Positions 39,001 through 52,965 of a stretch of 64,000 bases of DNA are shown here, piece after piece. Location: positions 5,028,053 through 5,092,052 of the forward strand of contig CM040761.1 in the NCBI GenBank assembly GCA_022829145.1, in the 5' to 3' direction. This stretch comes from Albula goreensis. Lineage: Eukaryota; Chordata; Actinopteri; Albuliformes; Albulidae. The notes beneath the pieces are model-generated. The model was not told the DNA's origin and did no database searches. It worked only from the letters and a program-made list of their open reading frames with translations. The position numbers and the translations under genes were made by a program. The stretch's first letter is position 1, and every line of letters starts with the position of its first letter.

Positions 39001-42000
39001 GTACATTAAACCCTGAGGTATGACACCAGCTGTTGTTGCCTGCCGGAGTACGTGCATATCAAGGGCAGAGGGGTCAAGGGCAAACAGCAATGGGGGATAT
39101 AGCAGGCTCTTTTGATCCCTTATGTCCTAGGGGAGCAGCACACAGAAGAGTGGGGGTCAGCCCCAGAGAAGAGGGGACCGGGACTGGTGCTTCTCCTTTC
39201 CGCTTTTTATGTGCTCAGCTGCGGTGCGACAAGGAACCATCTGGCTGCATGCAGCCGTCAAAACACTGCGGCTAGGATACACAGATGCTAGTCCTGGACT
39301 AAGAGCTTCCATGACACTCAACAGGCACACTGGGAGCAAGAGCTGCACTCACAATAGAAACAGAGCGGGGCTATAATGGGCACAACAGGACAGCGCGGCA
39401 TGGAACATGGAACTTAAAACAGCTCATAAATAATGAAATGATATTATAAATATATCATCTAATGTTCGGTAGTGCTTTTAGATTCAGTCGTTCTTATTAA
39501 AGACTTCTAGACAAGTTATAAAAAGAAGGTGCATTTCAGATAGACAGCTTGACTATGTCTGGCTTAGATCCCCGCGATTATAACTGGCTTACAAGAAAGG
39601 ATTTCAGAAGTTTTATGAAGAATTAAGCTGGACAGATAGCTGTGTGGTGCGTTATTCAAAATGCATATGCAACCGTTTTTTAATACAGGTCTTTTCCACA
39701 GATATTAAGGATTTTAAATGAGGGCGTACTGCATTTTGATCACAGAAAACACTTTGGTACAACTTAGCCATGAGTAGCCAGTGGCCTTGTTGCCAAGTGA
39801 ACCTCAGTCGCTGTCAGTTCCCTAGTTCTTTGCCACGTCCACTCAGGATACTTCTTAAAGCTACATTTCGTCTGCCTTCAATTGCCTTGATATAACATTG
39901 GTATTTATTTCTACACAGTCATATTGGTGAGTATAGCATATAAATCAAAGGGAGCCAACTCTTGCAATCAATACAAGAAATAATTTTGTCTTTACAACTT
40001 TACTGGATATCTGTCAGCCTACCCTCTTCACCTGATATTAAATAGTTTGGATGTAAATGGATGTTGTGTTTATTGCCCAACAGCAAACCTCAGCCCCAGC
40101 AGCTCCTCAAGGAGCATCATGGCCGCATTAGCATGGAATATTAATAACCCTGAGAATAGAATACTCTCTAATTGGAAAAACAGAGCTGAAACAGTTTGTG
40201 CTCAGGCTGGGATGTAAAATCCCTCTCTTTGTTGCCTTATTGTCTTGGAGCAACACAACAGGAGCTCTGCACATTGATCTCGATCCTCTGCGAGCAGAAT
40301 ATCAATGAGCCTTGTGGGGCTTGAAGCAGGTGGTTAAGGTGATCGTTTTCTCCCAGCAGACTGAATAATTTTGAGTATATCCCAGGTGGCACTGGGTCAC
40401 TGTGTGTCCCTTTCCATTTCTGCAGTTGGCAGAGTTGCACCACCATGGAACTCATCTTAAATTTCAATCTGAAGGAAAAGCACTGGAAAATGTTCCATGC
40501 GTTTAAGCTATGAGTGACGAAACTAATCATTTCTTTGAACTCAAGCAACATATCAACTCTGGATATTATATATTATAGTGTATATTAGATATTTACTTAA
40601 ATCAAGACACACTCATGCATCCTAATAGTAGATTCTTTCAGCGTGTCATACACCACTACTTTTCACTGCCTTTGTTTAAAACAAACGGTTTCAACTCAAA
40701 ATCGAAATTTGTTCCTTTTGTGGCCCATCTTCATTCTGTGGCACTGAAATGAGCAGCATCCGAATGGAAGAGGGGGATTGTTGTCAGTGAAAAGCGGGAA
40801 CTTGTTTCCCCACAGGCAGTCATAAAATTGATCTGTAACAGCCCACTTAAAGTGCAAACAGTTTCAACTTAGAGGAGATATAATTTTGATCATTTTTCTC
40901 AGCAGGGACCAAACCTCTGCTTGGAAAGGCAGTCACCCCATCATCCTGGGCCTTGGCTAACACTATACAGAACCCACAAATTCTGGCAGCTGTAAATAAA
41001 GTTGTTTAAAGACAACCTCCAGGATGGAAGCACTCAGTACAATGTCCCTCAGGGTATCAAAACAACCCTGACATGTAGGGGCCTCTAAAATAGCTGTGCC
41101 TACTACTAAGAGAGCATGCAGGGACTTTTTATTCATCTATAGTGTTCCACACACCTGAAAAGAATGATCATACCTGTTTGGTTGAGGAAGGGGGAAAGCA
41201 GGTCTGAAGTCTTGTATGAGTCTGTGAATACTCCAACATGGCTAAGGTACTTCACTTTCATCCTAAAACATGCAAATTTGTGGGGCTTTAACTTGAAATT
41301 ATGGGCCCACAACTTCTAAATACCTGCCCCATGGTGTCCGTTCAGGAGAGTACACAAAGACATTCACTTCACCCACATCAACACCATCGAGTATGGTTTT
41401 TTGAAAGGTTGCAAGAAAATTACAGAGCCAAATGGCATCCTCTGGAACTTATGGTTGTTATGAATGCGCTCTCCCAGTTTGTGAAGTAAAGTTCCACCTG
41501 ATAATATCTGCTGCCAGGTCTAGTGTTGAATACCAGGCAGGAATTTTCAAGCCTGTGGGGGCTTCATTTATGCATTGTATGGCATATGTATGGCAGAATG
41601 TCCATTTTCCGTCTTATGTACCCATACCCATACACCACAACACCTCGTAAAGTTTTGTTTCCTGACACAGCACAGCTCTTCTTTCATTTCCTATCAATCA
41701 CTCAACAAACATTACTCACATTACACCATAAAAAGAAATAATGTGACACTTAATATCATAGGATACTGTGTACTTTCAGTATGTATATACATAAGAGAGG
41801 AATGAGTTAAATATCAGATTTTCCACACTCAAGACTATTTAGAAAAGCTATGACTCAAATCTGCTTGCTTTTATAGCTTTTCTGTCAGGCTTCACTGCAG
41901 GCCTTGCCAGGAATCAGCGATTTTATATTGCCATATCATTCTTCTTTAAAGACCTTCTGTTATAAGGCCAGTGCACACAATACCTGACACGGGGGAATGT

Positions 42001-43060
42001 TCCTACAGACAGCTCTGTTCCTGCCCATGCACCATTAAATAAACTAATTCAATTCCAGGAGAGCCACAGAAGAACTTTTAGGACTTGTCCTGTCAGACAG
42101 CAGAACCATTCATTGGTGATGAGGCAAAACAGAGAATCACGAAATGGTTACTTTTCTTACCTGCTGTTGGAGACAATCTCCTGATTGTGCTACAGGCCAA
42201 GAGCAAGAAAATGTTTCTGGACTTTATCATGCTTACCCAGGTATGCAGGTCTGTTCCAGGTTGCTGTGTTAGTCTCAGGGTTTGCAGCTATTGCTTGATG
42301 GTCGACCGAACCAGTGACTGACAATGTCGAGAATGGGACAAGATTTTCCAATCAGGTCCGTTCAGTTCTCAGGGGACACTAAGGTGTAGATTCTAAGTTT
42401 ATTCGTCTTTGTTCCTTAGTCAGTTATTTGCTTACTCTATAATGTCACTCCTCTCTCCAGAGCTACTCCCACAAACTCAAACCACTATGTAGGGACTGCT
42501 AGTCATCTGGAGAAGAGCCAGAACATGCCTCCTGCTCAAAGCTTATGTGAAATGATCCTGGGTAAGTTTACTGCAGATAGGGGGAGGCTATTACCAATCT
42601 CAATTTGGGTCTTTCACTGTTTATTTCCCCAACGGGCTTGTGAGTAGGAACAGGGTAAATATAGACTTTTAATGAAGCTTAAGCTCAGTGTTTTCATTTA
42701 GTTTGAGCCACATACACACACATATTGCCATACCAATACATTTATGTTTGTTTATATAAATAATCTATGCATTCTTGACACATACTACACATAACTCAAA
42801 TAATCAAATATTCAGTCTCAGGAACTTACAGAATGTCCTTAGTAAACCATTCATAAACCTTTTGTAGAGCATTTGAAAGCATAACTAAAAAGATCATTAG
42901 TTTTATATTCTGTACTTTTATGCATTGTAATAGATGCATCATAATTAATTGAGTGATAGGGGTGAACAGATTAATGTTTTCAGATCAAAGTATATTTGAA
43001 AGAAGCCTTTCTTGAGAAACATGGTCAAATAAAAAAGCAAACTTTTTCATTTTAAAAATT
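39001..43060. other. Intergenic, no gene recognised; complex block near 40070-40240
   Basis: No transposon or protein similarity recognised. The part 40075-40240 (agcatcatggccgcattagc, gaatattaataaccctgag) is compositionally complex and non-repetitive, a candidate conserved non-coding block. Confidence 0.5.
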
Positions 43061-43065
43061 CATGT

Positions 43066-43136
43066 GCCTCTGGGTAGCTCATAGGGCAAGACGTTCACCT
43101 GGGAGCCCTGAGGTCAGGGGTTCGGATTCCTGGCTT
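43066..43136 (+). repeat. tRNA-like head (SINE head or tRNA pseudogene)
   Basis: Contains an A-box-like word (tagctcatagggcaag, 43075-43090) and a B box (ggttcggattcc, 43119-43130) at tRNA spacing. The acceptor ends do not pair, so it is not a working tRNA. A run of T and A follows, as after SINE heads. Confidence 0.5.
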
Positions 43137-43139
43137 TCT

Positions 43140-46130
43140 TTTAAAAACAGAAAATTCATAAAGAAATGCATTAAATAAAATATAGCCTTATGTACTTGGC
43201 AAATTCACTCTGGTACAAGCACAAGCCTTGCTATTTCTCTTTGTTCTTTTGTGTAATTTGTATGTAACTAACCAAGGGGTCCATTGCTATGTATTTTTAT
43301 CATTATTTTTCAACTTCGCAGCAATCTGGGACATCTTGGTGTTCAGAAATAAAAACTGATTGATGGAAAGCACTGCAGTTTATAACAATAAATATGCCCA
43401 TATTTGGGATGATAAATATTTTCTAACAAACCTCTTCAGCTCAAAGGAAGGCAGGTCTAAGTTGAAGGCTAGAGGGCCTTTGGTGAAGGTTGGAGCTCAC
43501 AAGGAAATAAAGTAAATGAACTAAATGACTGTAATGTAATATAATGACATTGACTTCTGCAAACCACCATCTATGAATCTGACCAACATTTAAACTGCCA
43601 AATCCTTCAAATGACAATTGAGCTATAGTAAGTACCATGCCCAGGTGAGAGTGTGTTCAGATGCAGTTAGTCATGACTCTCTGGGTTTAGGGATTCAATA
43701 AAATAGAAATGTATTATGAACATTTAATAAAATATAAACTACACATAAACATTAAAACATAAAATCCATAATTAACTATAGGAGTCTGACAACTGTACTT
43801 AGAAAACTAATTCTGCCATGAGCTTTTGTACATGCCTTCTCGGACTGGTAGTGACTAGCAATCTATGTCAAACCCTAAATTATAATCAGAGTCATTTGAA
43901 ACATCACAGTGTGTCTGGATTAATACTGCACATCTGCAAGGCTTGTGCTGACAGCTTGTGCTTTCTGTAGGTGTTAGAGCATATTAAAGCTGTCAGGGAC
44001 TCAAGACACATTTACCCAGTCACTTTTGATTTGCCATATGCCTCAAGAATGAACTCAGATACAGTTCAGATACCTTTCTGCATTGCATTTCTGTCAAAAA
44101 TGTCATTTTCACCCAAAATGTATTTAAATTCATACGGAATAAGTACATACACATGTGGAGATAGGCAAATGAGTTGATGAGAAGAGAATTGATTTTTTGT
44201 TGCTAATCAAGCCAATATTGGAACTCAGTCTGAGGAAAGAAGATATAACTGATCTGCTCTGTCTCGCATTGATCCACGTGATGCAACTTTAATTATGACC
44301 ATTCTCCAGTTTAGGGTTTTTTTAAATTAACTGTCTCTCACCCATATATATTACTCTGGGAATGGACATTTAATAATAGCATAACAACTTTGCAGGCTGA
44401 GTCTGAATGCAGAAACATTTGAAACTAAATAAAACTACCGCATGCCACAGCATGAACACATCCCAAGTTTTAATACCAAACCGAAAACCTGACATGGCAA
44501 AATTTTGACTGGACGAGTTGTTTATTAAAGTTTTACGCGTTGCCCGCTGGCTTTCCAGAGATGCACAGGGAAATGGGTATGACTGTAGCAATGCCCACCT
44601 GTGACCATGCCCTCAAGCCAAGCTATAGTAAAAGCACTTCATAGCATTTCCACCACCCCCTGCTTCCCCATCACCAGTCCCATGTGGTACCCAATGACCA
44701 TTGTCAGCAAAACTATTCAGGCAAGTTTTCTTTTGGGCAATGAAGGAATGAAATAAAAATAAGACAAGATACCATTCTGAAGGCACTCATACCTTTTCGG
44801 GGGAAAAAACCATCCTGTCAGCTCGGATCTCCATCTCAAAAACTACTTTAGGGTTGCGAGTTCACTGGGAAGAAAAGCACTCAGACGACTGACTAATGTC
44901 ACCCAGAGTGCTCCCGATCGGAGAAGCGGCAAGCTGTCAAGACTCCGAGATGTGATACCTTTTCATCGACTGAGGGTGGAAACAAGAGGGTTCATTATGT
45001 TTCTGGGTACTGTACGATTAAGTAGCTTTCCAGGAAAGCGAATATTTTCTGAATGTGTCTGTGTTTTCTGGCTATTAAGGTGGAAACCAGACGGACTACA
45101 GTGTTACATAATGGCATTAAATAGGGTTGATAAACTGCAGAACATAACATTCAAAAAAATGATGACACATGAAAACCCAAGGGTCTAGCTCCTCCCGCTA
45201 ATTAAAGCCTTCATGATACACCATTGGGCAATTACACTGTTTTGGTCTATATCTATTAAATGCAATATGATCTATAATCAGATCTACTGCATGCAGTCAC
45301 ATTTAGTCCACATCTAGTTCAGCCCCCTAGTGCCCTTCCATTTTTATCCTAGTACAGAAAAAAACATGGCCTCTATAATCCTGTAATTCCAAGATGTTGG
45401 TTTTGTGAATGTGGCTTTCATTTTCTTGATATGAATCATTTATAAAGTCCAGATTTTAACAAACTGCATATTTTCTTGGCATAAAAATTGGTATGGAAAT
45501 GATCATTTCACATAAGCCCGACATGAAATAAATTACATGATAAAGCGGAACTGTCTCCGCAGGGAGTGTGAAGAACTCTCAAATCCTATACCTACTGGCA
45601 CTTTGTTGCAGGCAATGCCGACTTAGTGGAGATGAGAAGCTAATTAGCAGCGGGAGACCGTTTTGATGACTCACACATTGTAATAAGCAGACTGATTTTA
45701 TAATTGTGAGGACCACTGTGGCATGGGTGTTTTTAAATCCAGAATATTGCTTGTTTTGCTGTGTTTTCTACAGAAAACAGACAGTGTGAAAAGATAACAT
45801 CAAAGACAAGCCAGCAGAGGTGTTATCATTCGTCACGGCTCTCAGATGAACAAACCTATGTTCCTTCAGGGGTGTTTGTAGGTCCATAAACACATTTATA
45901 ATCCTTAGCATGGGCTTTGTATAATAATCTCAGGCGCCTTAAATTGCGGTTTGGAGGGAACATCGATTATTTTATTAGATTATAGGTGTTGCAAATGTTG
46001 CAGGCTTTGGATGCTATCTTGCCTACAGTGCAGATTGTGTGTTTGTATGTAATTGAGACAGATCAAAAGGGGAAGAGGGAATATTATAGGGAAAGGGAGA
46101 GTCACATATAGCATTCATTTGTGTATATGA
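43140..46130. other. Intergenic, no gene recognised
   Basis: A short taatgtaatataatg word near 43531 resembles a SINE tail. A CTCF-like core CACTAGGGGGC is on the minus strand at 45323-45333. The stretch 45590-45720 (agctaattagcagcgggagaccg) looks complex and non-repetitive. No frame is convincing. Confidence 0.5.
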
Positions 46131-46390
46131 CAGAAAGAGTGTGTGTCAGTGTTTGAGTCCATATGTAAATGTGATAGTGTATGTGTGTTTGTGAAGGTGT
46201 GTGAGTGTGTGTCGGTGAGGGAGAGTGCATGCAGGAGTATGTGTATTTTTTTAATGTGTGTGTGTGTGTGTGTGTGTGTGGGGGGGGGGGTATATTTGTG
46301 TACAAGAGCAGACCTGAAGTAACTGCTTTTTTGTGTGTGGTGGGTGTGCGCGTGTATCTGAGTTTGCATGTGGCTGTGTATGTATGTGCA
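46131..46390. repeat. GT microsatellite with a G-run
   Basis: Interrupted GT repeats across the block, a pure (TG)n at about 46255-46280 and then ten G (46281-46290). Confidence 0.85.
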
Positions 46391-47067
46391 TGAATTTGCC
46401 CACATGAATAACATGAGTGAAGGTCCTCTGGGAGCGACCATTTGTCCATCAGCGCCCCGTCCGCTAGAGCCCTGCACAGCTGACCCGACTCCTCACACAA
46501 AGGGGCACAGCTGCGAAAGATCAGCCTCACGCAGGGGAGACGACCTCAGCTGCTCGCCCTCTTTCCATGACCGCCACGGAGAACAGTCTCTCCCCCACCA
46601 GGGATGGTGGGGAGGTCAGTCTCCCGAACTGAGGATAATTTGACCCACACCCAAGGGAATACAGGTAAAGCAAGCACACCAAGGAGGTGACCCAGTCAAT
46701 CAAACTTAAGGGGTTCACAGGCCAGATTCTGACGTAATCTTACCTGGTCATTTGTTTATTCAAGTATAACTTTGAGTTAGTAAATTAAAACCACTTTTTT
46801 TCTTTTCATCACGTACTCAACTAACATCCCTGCATCTAAAGATCATAGTCCGAGTATCCACAATCAAAATATTACAAAAGTAATAGTAAAAGTATAACAA
46901 AAATCTATGGACAAAAACAGTACTGATGGAGCTGCCTTTATAATAAAGGTGTTGATTATGATTATTCATGGTAACTAAGGAAGATAGTGCTTACTTTGCA
47001 GGAAAAAAAAATTGAGCTGACCTTAAATAGACAGTGTATTGATCTAAGTCACATCTTGACGTGAGAT
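46391..47067. other. Intergenic, no gene recognised
   Basis: Moderately GC-rich at 46420-46620, otherwise AT-rich. Nothing recognised. Confidence 0.5.
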
Positions 47068-47289
47068 GGTGCAGCAGTGTAACATAACGGTTAAGGAAGT
47101 AGTTCAGAGGCGGCCCAGAGGTGGTGGATTTGTATTCCTAGCTAGTGCGCTGCTGTTGTACCCTTCAGCAAGGTACTTAACCCAGACTGTCTCTGTGAAA
47201 TATCCGACGGTATTAATGGATAGTGTGTAGTAATACAAACTGTGTGAGTGGCTCTGGATAAGAGCATCTGCTAATTACCTGAATGTACA
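47068..47289 (+). repeat. V-SINE-like teleost SINE
   Basis: Contains gttgtacccttcagcaaggt and acttaaccc, the conserved central domain of fish V-SINEs, and ends with ctctggataagagcatctgc, the widespread 3' tail of such elements. The tRNA-related head (47068-47130) is diverged. Confidence 0.75.
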
Positions 47290-50200
47290 TGACAAGCAAT
47301 TAGCATGAACAAGCAACAGCGGCTAATCACCTATAGAGGGATTATAAGGTACTCTGGGTCTAAATGACTAGTGCAATTGTATTTTTGACTGTGGTTGCAA
47401 TCTTCATAATCTGTTAGGAACGGTACGTTTTTGGGGGTATCCATTCGTCACAAGAAGGAGGGGGCGTTGTGCATGCCTGGCAGAGGTCACTTTGACGTAA
47501 TCATTTCAGAAGGGATGGTAATTCTCCATACTGGATGCCCATAGTGTACCCCGCAGCAAGCAGACATGTTGTATCTAATGTGAAAGGGCACAGGATCAAA
47601 GAGAATGACCTATAATGGCATACATTGTCAAGAAACATCAGGAGGTGAAGAATGCACATAATATATACTTCTTTTTTTTAACTTAAACCCCCCCCCCCCC
47701 CGACTTCCTCCATTATGTTTGGATTTAGGTCAAATCAGTTATGTTTATGGGTCAATTTTCTTCCACCTGGAACAAAGTAGTAATAATTCAAAATTATATA
47801 AATAATCAAAAATGTATGTTACCACAGTTACCAACAAACTGTCTACAATTACAAAATTACTGTTTGTTTATATAGCTGGGAGATATTTACCTTTTGATTA
47901 GACATAGACTATTCATCAGAATAAAACATACTTTTCAGAATTTTATTTATGCGCTTGTACTTCCTGCACTCTCCTGCATTCTCTGGCACAATGCTGGACC
48001 AACTAGTTAATTTTGATTTGGGAAAGAACCTGCGAGTTTTAGGGATTCATGGGCTACTCTATTACTTCCAGAAACTGGTAGACCACCGACAAATGTGTAA
48101 TCTACTATGGCCATAATGCAGATGCAAAAGACTGTAAGAAACACTTCTTGAACATTGAGTTGTTTAATGTACAGTAAATATTCACTGCTGCAAAATCCGA
48201 TGTCGCTCTTTTTTAATGTCAAATGTATAACGAATATTATGCCAGTGTACCCTTAAGTTAAATTTCTTTGTTTAACCCAGTAGCCCAGGTGATGTGACAG
48301 GGCTTTGTCACCAGTACGTTAACCGAGCTTGACCAAACGATTGCGTTTGCTGGACCTTCAACCGTTGTCACCGAGGGGTAATGTTACGGAGCCAACAGGA
48401 GACGGGAATGAGAGCGGCACTCGTACCTGCCAGAAAAGGTGGGCGCGTTGACCTTTCGCCATCCTGAGGGGGTGGTGGGGTGCGAGCTGATCTGATGATC
48501 AGTGACCTATTTTAACGGGTGCCCGTAGTCTTATTTCATCAGCATCTGGAAACGGGACTTCAGCCCTTCCCAGAAGCCCCCACAAGGGAGAGGAGGGGCG
48601 GGAAGCAGGTTGGGTACCGGCGTCAACCCATTGTGACCACAGCTGGGTTTGTGTAAAGACAATACGCTTCCATTGCTTTGTTCCAAGCAAGTATAATCCT
48701 GGGTTATCACACACTTCAGCAGAAAACAATGAATTCAACACACACACGTATGTGCTTAGAGAGGATTTCTCATTCATTTGTGAATGGCATGGCATGGGAG
48801 AGTATTTTATCTTGGGCTTGGAGTCCGGGGGCCAGAATTGTACCTGACCGTTCCATTCTGCTGGACCTTCCCCTTGGGCGATTGAAAAGAGAACATTAAA
48901 TGAATAAACAAACTGTAGAACCACCTGAAAACAATAAGGAAAGGGCAGTAGGCATGGAAGGTGGAGACAGGAAGGAGGGGGATGTAGGAAAACAGTGAGC
49001 ATGATGAAAGAAGAGGCACATGGCGATTTTTACCTACATGAAAAATCCAGCTTAGCAGGTCGAAGCAATTGTGGTTTGGGTTTGTCTGATAACATTACTC
49101 CAGAAACTTTATTTCAACAAACTCCTATTATAAAATAATCGTGCATTCTGTCATTCCTGCCAAAGGACGCCTATAGCCGTACTGCAAAACACTGTGAGTG
49201 GTCCACCTTATATATTGTGAGTTATTGCTGCTCAGAATTAACTTTGAAATGTCAAACTGCCCCAGGGTAGAGAGTGATGCATCTGGCACTAAACCAAGGC
49301 AGTGACCCTTTTGAGAATGGTTTATAAATGTTTGTCAAACCGAAAAAAAAACATTCCCTGGGTTATATTTTCTCATAGGAATAACCAAAGAAGCTTAGTT
49401 ATTTCCCATGATGGAAAATAATGCTTTATTTACCATAAATTGAATATTTGGGAGGGGAAGCACAATAGGTGACAGACAGGGATTGAACTGTGTATCAGAC
49501 ATGTTAATTGGGTTTAATTTGTGTTAGGTGTGTAATGAGATTGAGGGACAGCTGGTCACATGGTGGGCACTGGGGCACCGTGGCCAGACTTAAATTGGCA
49601 CCGGCTGTGTCTCTGTTTCATAATGCCCATGAAATTAACATTAACGAAATGTCTGAAAACCAAATTTGATTTCACCTCAGTGCTAATGAAGGTCCACCTT
49701 CTATTCTGCAAGAATAGCTTGCTGATGATGTCATCGATGACAGTGTAGTCATGCAGTTGCAAGGTAGCTCAGATGGCATTTCTCATATGTCTGACTAAAA
49801 TATGTCTGAATCATTTACAATAACTGGAGAATGAGTGGTAGAGTGTTTGAAAATCACATTTTAAAAATAAAAGAAAAACCAGTTATTCAGACACATTTGG
49901 GTCACTGCAGGTTTTTTTATAAGTAGCTTTTATTTTTGAACTGTTGTGGTAATTGTAGTATATATATTTTTGACTACAGTGTTGCAACTATACACTCCAG
50001 TTTAAGTTCCACTGAATAAGGAAATGTATCCGTAAAGATTTATGACCTTGAAAAAGAGACTGACATCTAAACAGAAAATTGGTCATTGCTGACATTCCTT
50101 TTTCTTTTGGTTTGCCTGAATAAAAGAATGCTAATTATTTGAATAACCAATTCTCAATTACCAAAATTAAACCAAATGTGGTGTTTAAATGACAAAAAAT

Positions 50201-52680
50201 GAACTGATTAGATTATTAAAAATAATTTCAAATAATAGTTTAGACGTGTAGCTTAATCACAGGCTTGTTTTGTCAGGTGAAGTGTGACATTCGAATCTGC
50301 AGCAAATTGCACATGAAGGGAAAACCAGCAAAGCAAGCAGGCTAAGGATGACCTGGACAGTTAAATGGGTTGAGTTCACAGGCTATATTGTGACAGTTAA
50401 GGCTTTAAGGGTCACCTTCCATAACCGTTTATTATTCACAGGGTTCTAGTCACCCCTGCAAATGCCTTTGGCCTGTGTTTGTTTACCCAGATTCAGCCCT
50501 GGCATTTGTAGAACTCAAGGACTCCATAGTGCAGAAGGCTATGTTCATATACATCTCAAGCATGTATATGGACACGCTTATAAATTCATACATGTTGCGG
50601 GTCAATCATGCTTAGGTCCATGGCTCGTTAATTATTTGGGACAATGACACGTTATTGTAATTCATCCCAGTGGTAAGACACTTGCCAAAAAGAAATGACC
50701 GACAATTTTGTTGACAGGCAATTCCACATTGTGATTAATTCTTGTATAAACCACAAACAGTACGCATGCTTTAAACTGTGATTGCAGAGCCGTAACTTGC
50801 TGGTGATGTCACTATACCACCAAAGACAATACACACATACATTATGTATGCGCTGCCGGCTCTAAATTAGGTTTATTCCAATCTCAGCCTAATAACTGAG
50901 AATTTTAACGAGAGTGACCTATAGATACAACAATCCGTTGCCCTGCTATAAAAATAGCTGTGGGATTTCTTATCATACATCTTTAATCAGCTGTATGGCT
51001 GTTCGCTTGGCTGCTGTATCTAACTCCGCTATCAGTGTTTGCTTATCTTAAGTGGTTCGCCAGCCTTCCCTACTGTAATATTAATACTCTTTGTTCAAAG
51101 ACTGAGATTGGGTTCAGGCTTAAATACGTTATATCAAGCAAATGGCCTTACTGGATCCTCTATTGCGTTGTTGACATAATGTCATGGAGAACACTTCAAA
51201 TTTCTTTGTCTGGAAGTCTCTTTGTTTGCCGGTAAAAGGTTGACCCCATTATCGGAAAGCAAAAAAAAAAAGAAACATGGAAAGGTTTTTGGCCATGGCA
51301 ACAGCCCTTATCAAAACCTGTGAAAAGGGGTGGGATGGAGATTCAAACCAAACCCACATCTGGATTTTATCAGAGTGATTGTGAGGTCATCGTACACATG
51401 ACATCATTTAACCTCTCTCAGCAGATAAAAGCGCAGTGATATTCCCAAGCTTCAAGCGCTGCACGCTCAAATGTTTGACATTGCTGTCTTACTGCCCTGG
51501 TGTTAAACCAACATGAAACTTCGCCTTCTTTCATGTGACTTACAGATATCCTGCTAAGTTTTTACGGGTTAAAGCAGAACTAGCAACCATATACGTGTAG
51601 TGATCATAGTCACACATGTATAAAAATAACATTCCAACCCCGAGACCACATGAGTGTAGAATTATCAGAATATTAGCCTACATCAATTTTCATTTTCACT
51701 TGTGCAAGTGGAACATATTGTTCAGAAAAAGAAGCTTTTATTTTGACATGCAGTACAAAGAACATGTCAACAGCCCTTATGAGGTTAGTCCAACTGATCA
51801 CTGTCCCTGAGTTTAATTTTCTCAATGGATCTATCACTTCTGCCCTCAAAAGAATCACAGAATTGTTTTTTTATTATTATTTGTTACCACAACATTAAAC
51901 CAACCATAACACGTAATATAAAATAGAGAAATATGATGTCCTTCTTTTGACCCAAATAAATATATCAGCTATATACTCATGGTTGTCACTTTTATAGAGG
52001 TGGACAGCAATAAAGAGCTCTGAAGTCTTGCAACAGATATGAGGATGCTCTATCTTTGTCTGCCCTGCTGTAACTCAAACCGCAAGGGAGGGCAACTTAT
52101 TTTACCCACATCCCATGAGCAATTTATGTGAAACAGAAATATCTATTAAGTCAAACCGAAAGCATTGGCTTTCTTTACAGAGTAATCAATATGCTGTAAA
52201 ATTTAAATTGCTCACCTTCTGTAGCCCAAAGGTCTGTTTTTACAGGCTGGGTTGTGTTAATGAGTTTTAAGCCAATCTCCCACGGGGTAATTACCTATAG
52301 AATGGCCGTTGCTTTTTCCGGGAAAGTTAAACGGATGAATAAATGATCCGTCTGCCTCCGCGGCTGAGCTCGTCCTGAGCGGTTTTTAAAGGACACCGTA
52401 GCAGTGAGTCAGAGGGTTTGCCGGTAGCGCTTTGTGAGATTACACTCGTGTCCGTGAGACAGCATCAGTCAGCAGGCTGATCACAATCCCTGAGGGAAGG
52501 GCCTTGTAGCTGCTGCTTAAAGGGGTTGAGATCCACACAGAAAGTGTTCCATGCCTCTGTTAAGGTACTACACCATCACAGTTACCAAAAAATTGAATTC
52601 CAGTTGAATTTCTGAGTGGTCTATTTTAATCTCTCCTTTTCCATGAGGAGAACCATAGGCTGGTGACTTCTACACTGCTG
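47290..52680. other. Intergenic, no gene recognised
   Basis: A C-run at 47688-47701. A CpG-containing stretch at 48290-48500. Frames such as 48499-49002 (minus) have no recognisable domain. The block 52210-52520 is complex and non-repetitive (cacggggtaattacctatag, ctccgcggctgagctcgtcc), a candidate regulatory block. Confidence 0.5.
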
Positions 52681-52689
52681 CCTCACCAC

Positions 52690-52965
52690 TAATTGGACAT
52701 CATCAGAGCTAAGTGAAGGCAGCATATACTCAGTTCATACCACTACGCTACTGCCTGGCCTGACCAGTAGTGGCCGCTAGAGAGGGATGAGACCAATGAG
52801 CTTAACCAGCTTAACCCCCTACCATCCCCGGTGAGGCTGGGCCAGTTATTGCCTTGTGAAATGCTGACCTCCAGCTATAGCAAATAATGGCAGGGCTGAG
52901 ATTTGAACACAAAATCAATGGACGACCAGGCAAATATCTAGCTCTATGAGCCAACATAATGCCCG
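52690..52965 (-). repeat. Possible tRNA-derived SINE, minus strand
   Basis: Read on the minus strand it starts tatgttggctcatagagc and has a B-box-like gttcaaatctcagcc about 40 bp later, followed by a body ending near agcgtagtggtatgaac. The layout is that of a tRNA-headed SINE; I cannot assign the family. Confidence 0.4.

Noticed and set aside
43066..43136. Functional tRNA gene
   Set aside because: A and B boxes are present but the acceptor ends do not pair and no proper anticodon arm can be drawn.
46102..46530. 142-codon minus-strand frame
   Set aside because: Mostly the GT microsatellite read in frame.
48499..49002. 167-codon minus-strand frame
   Set aside because: Composition is irregular, with no domain, signal or exon boundaries; chance open frame.
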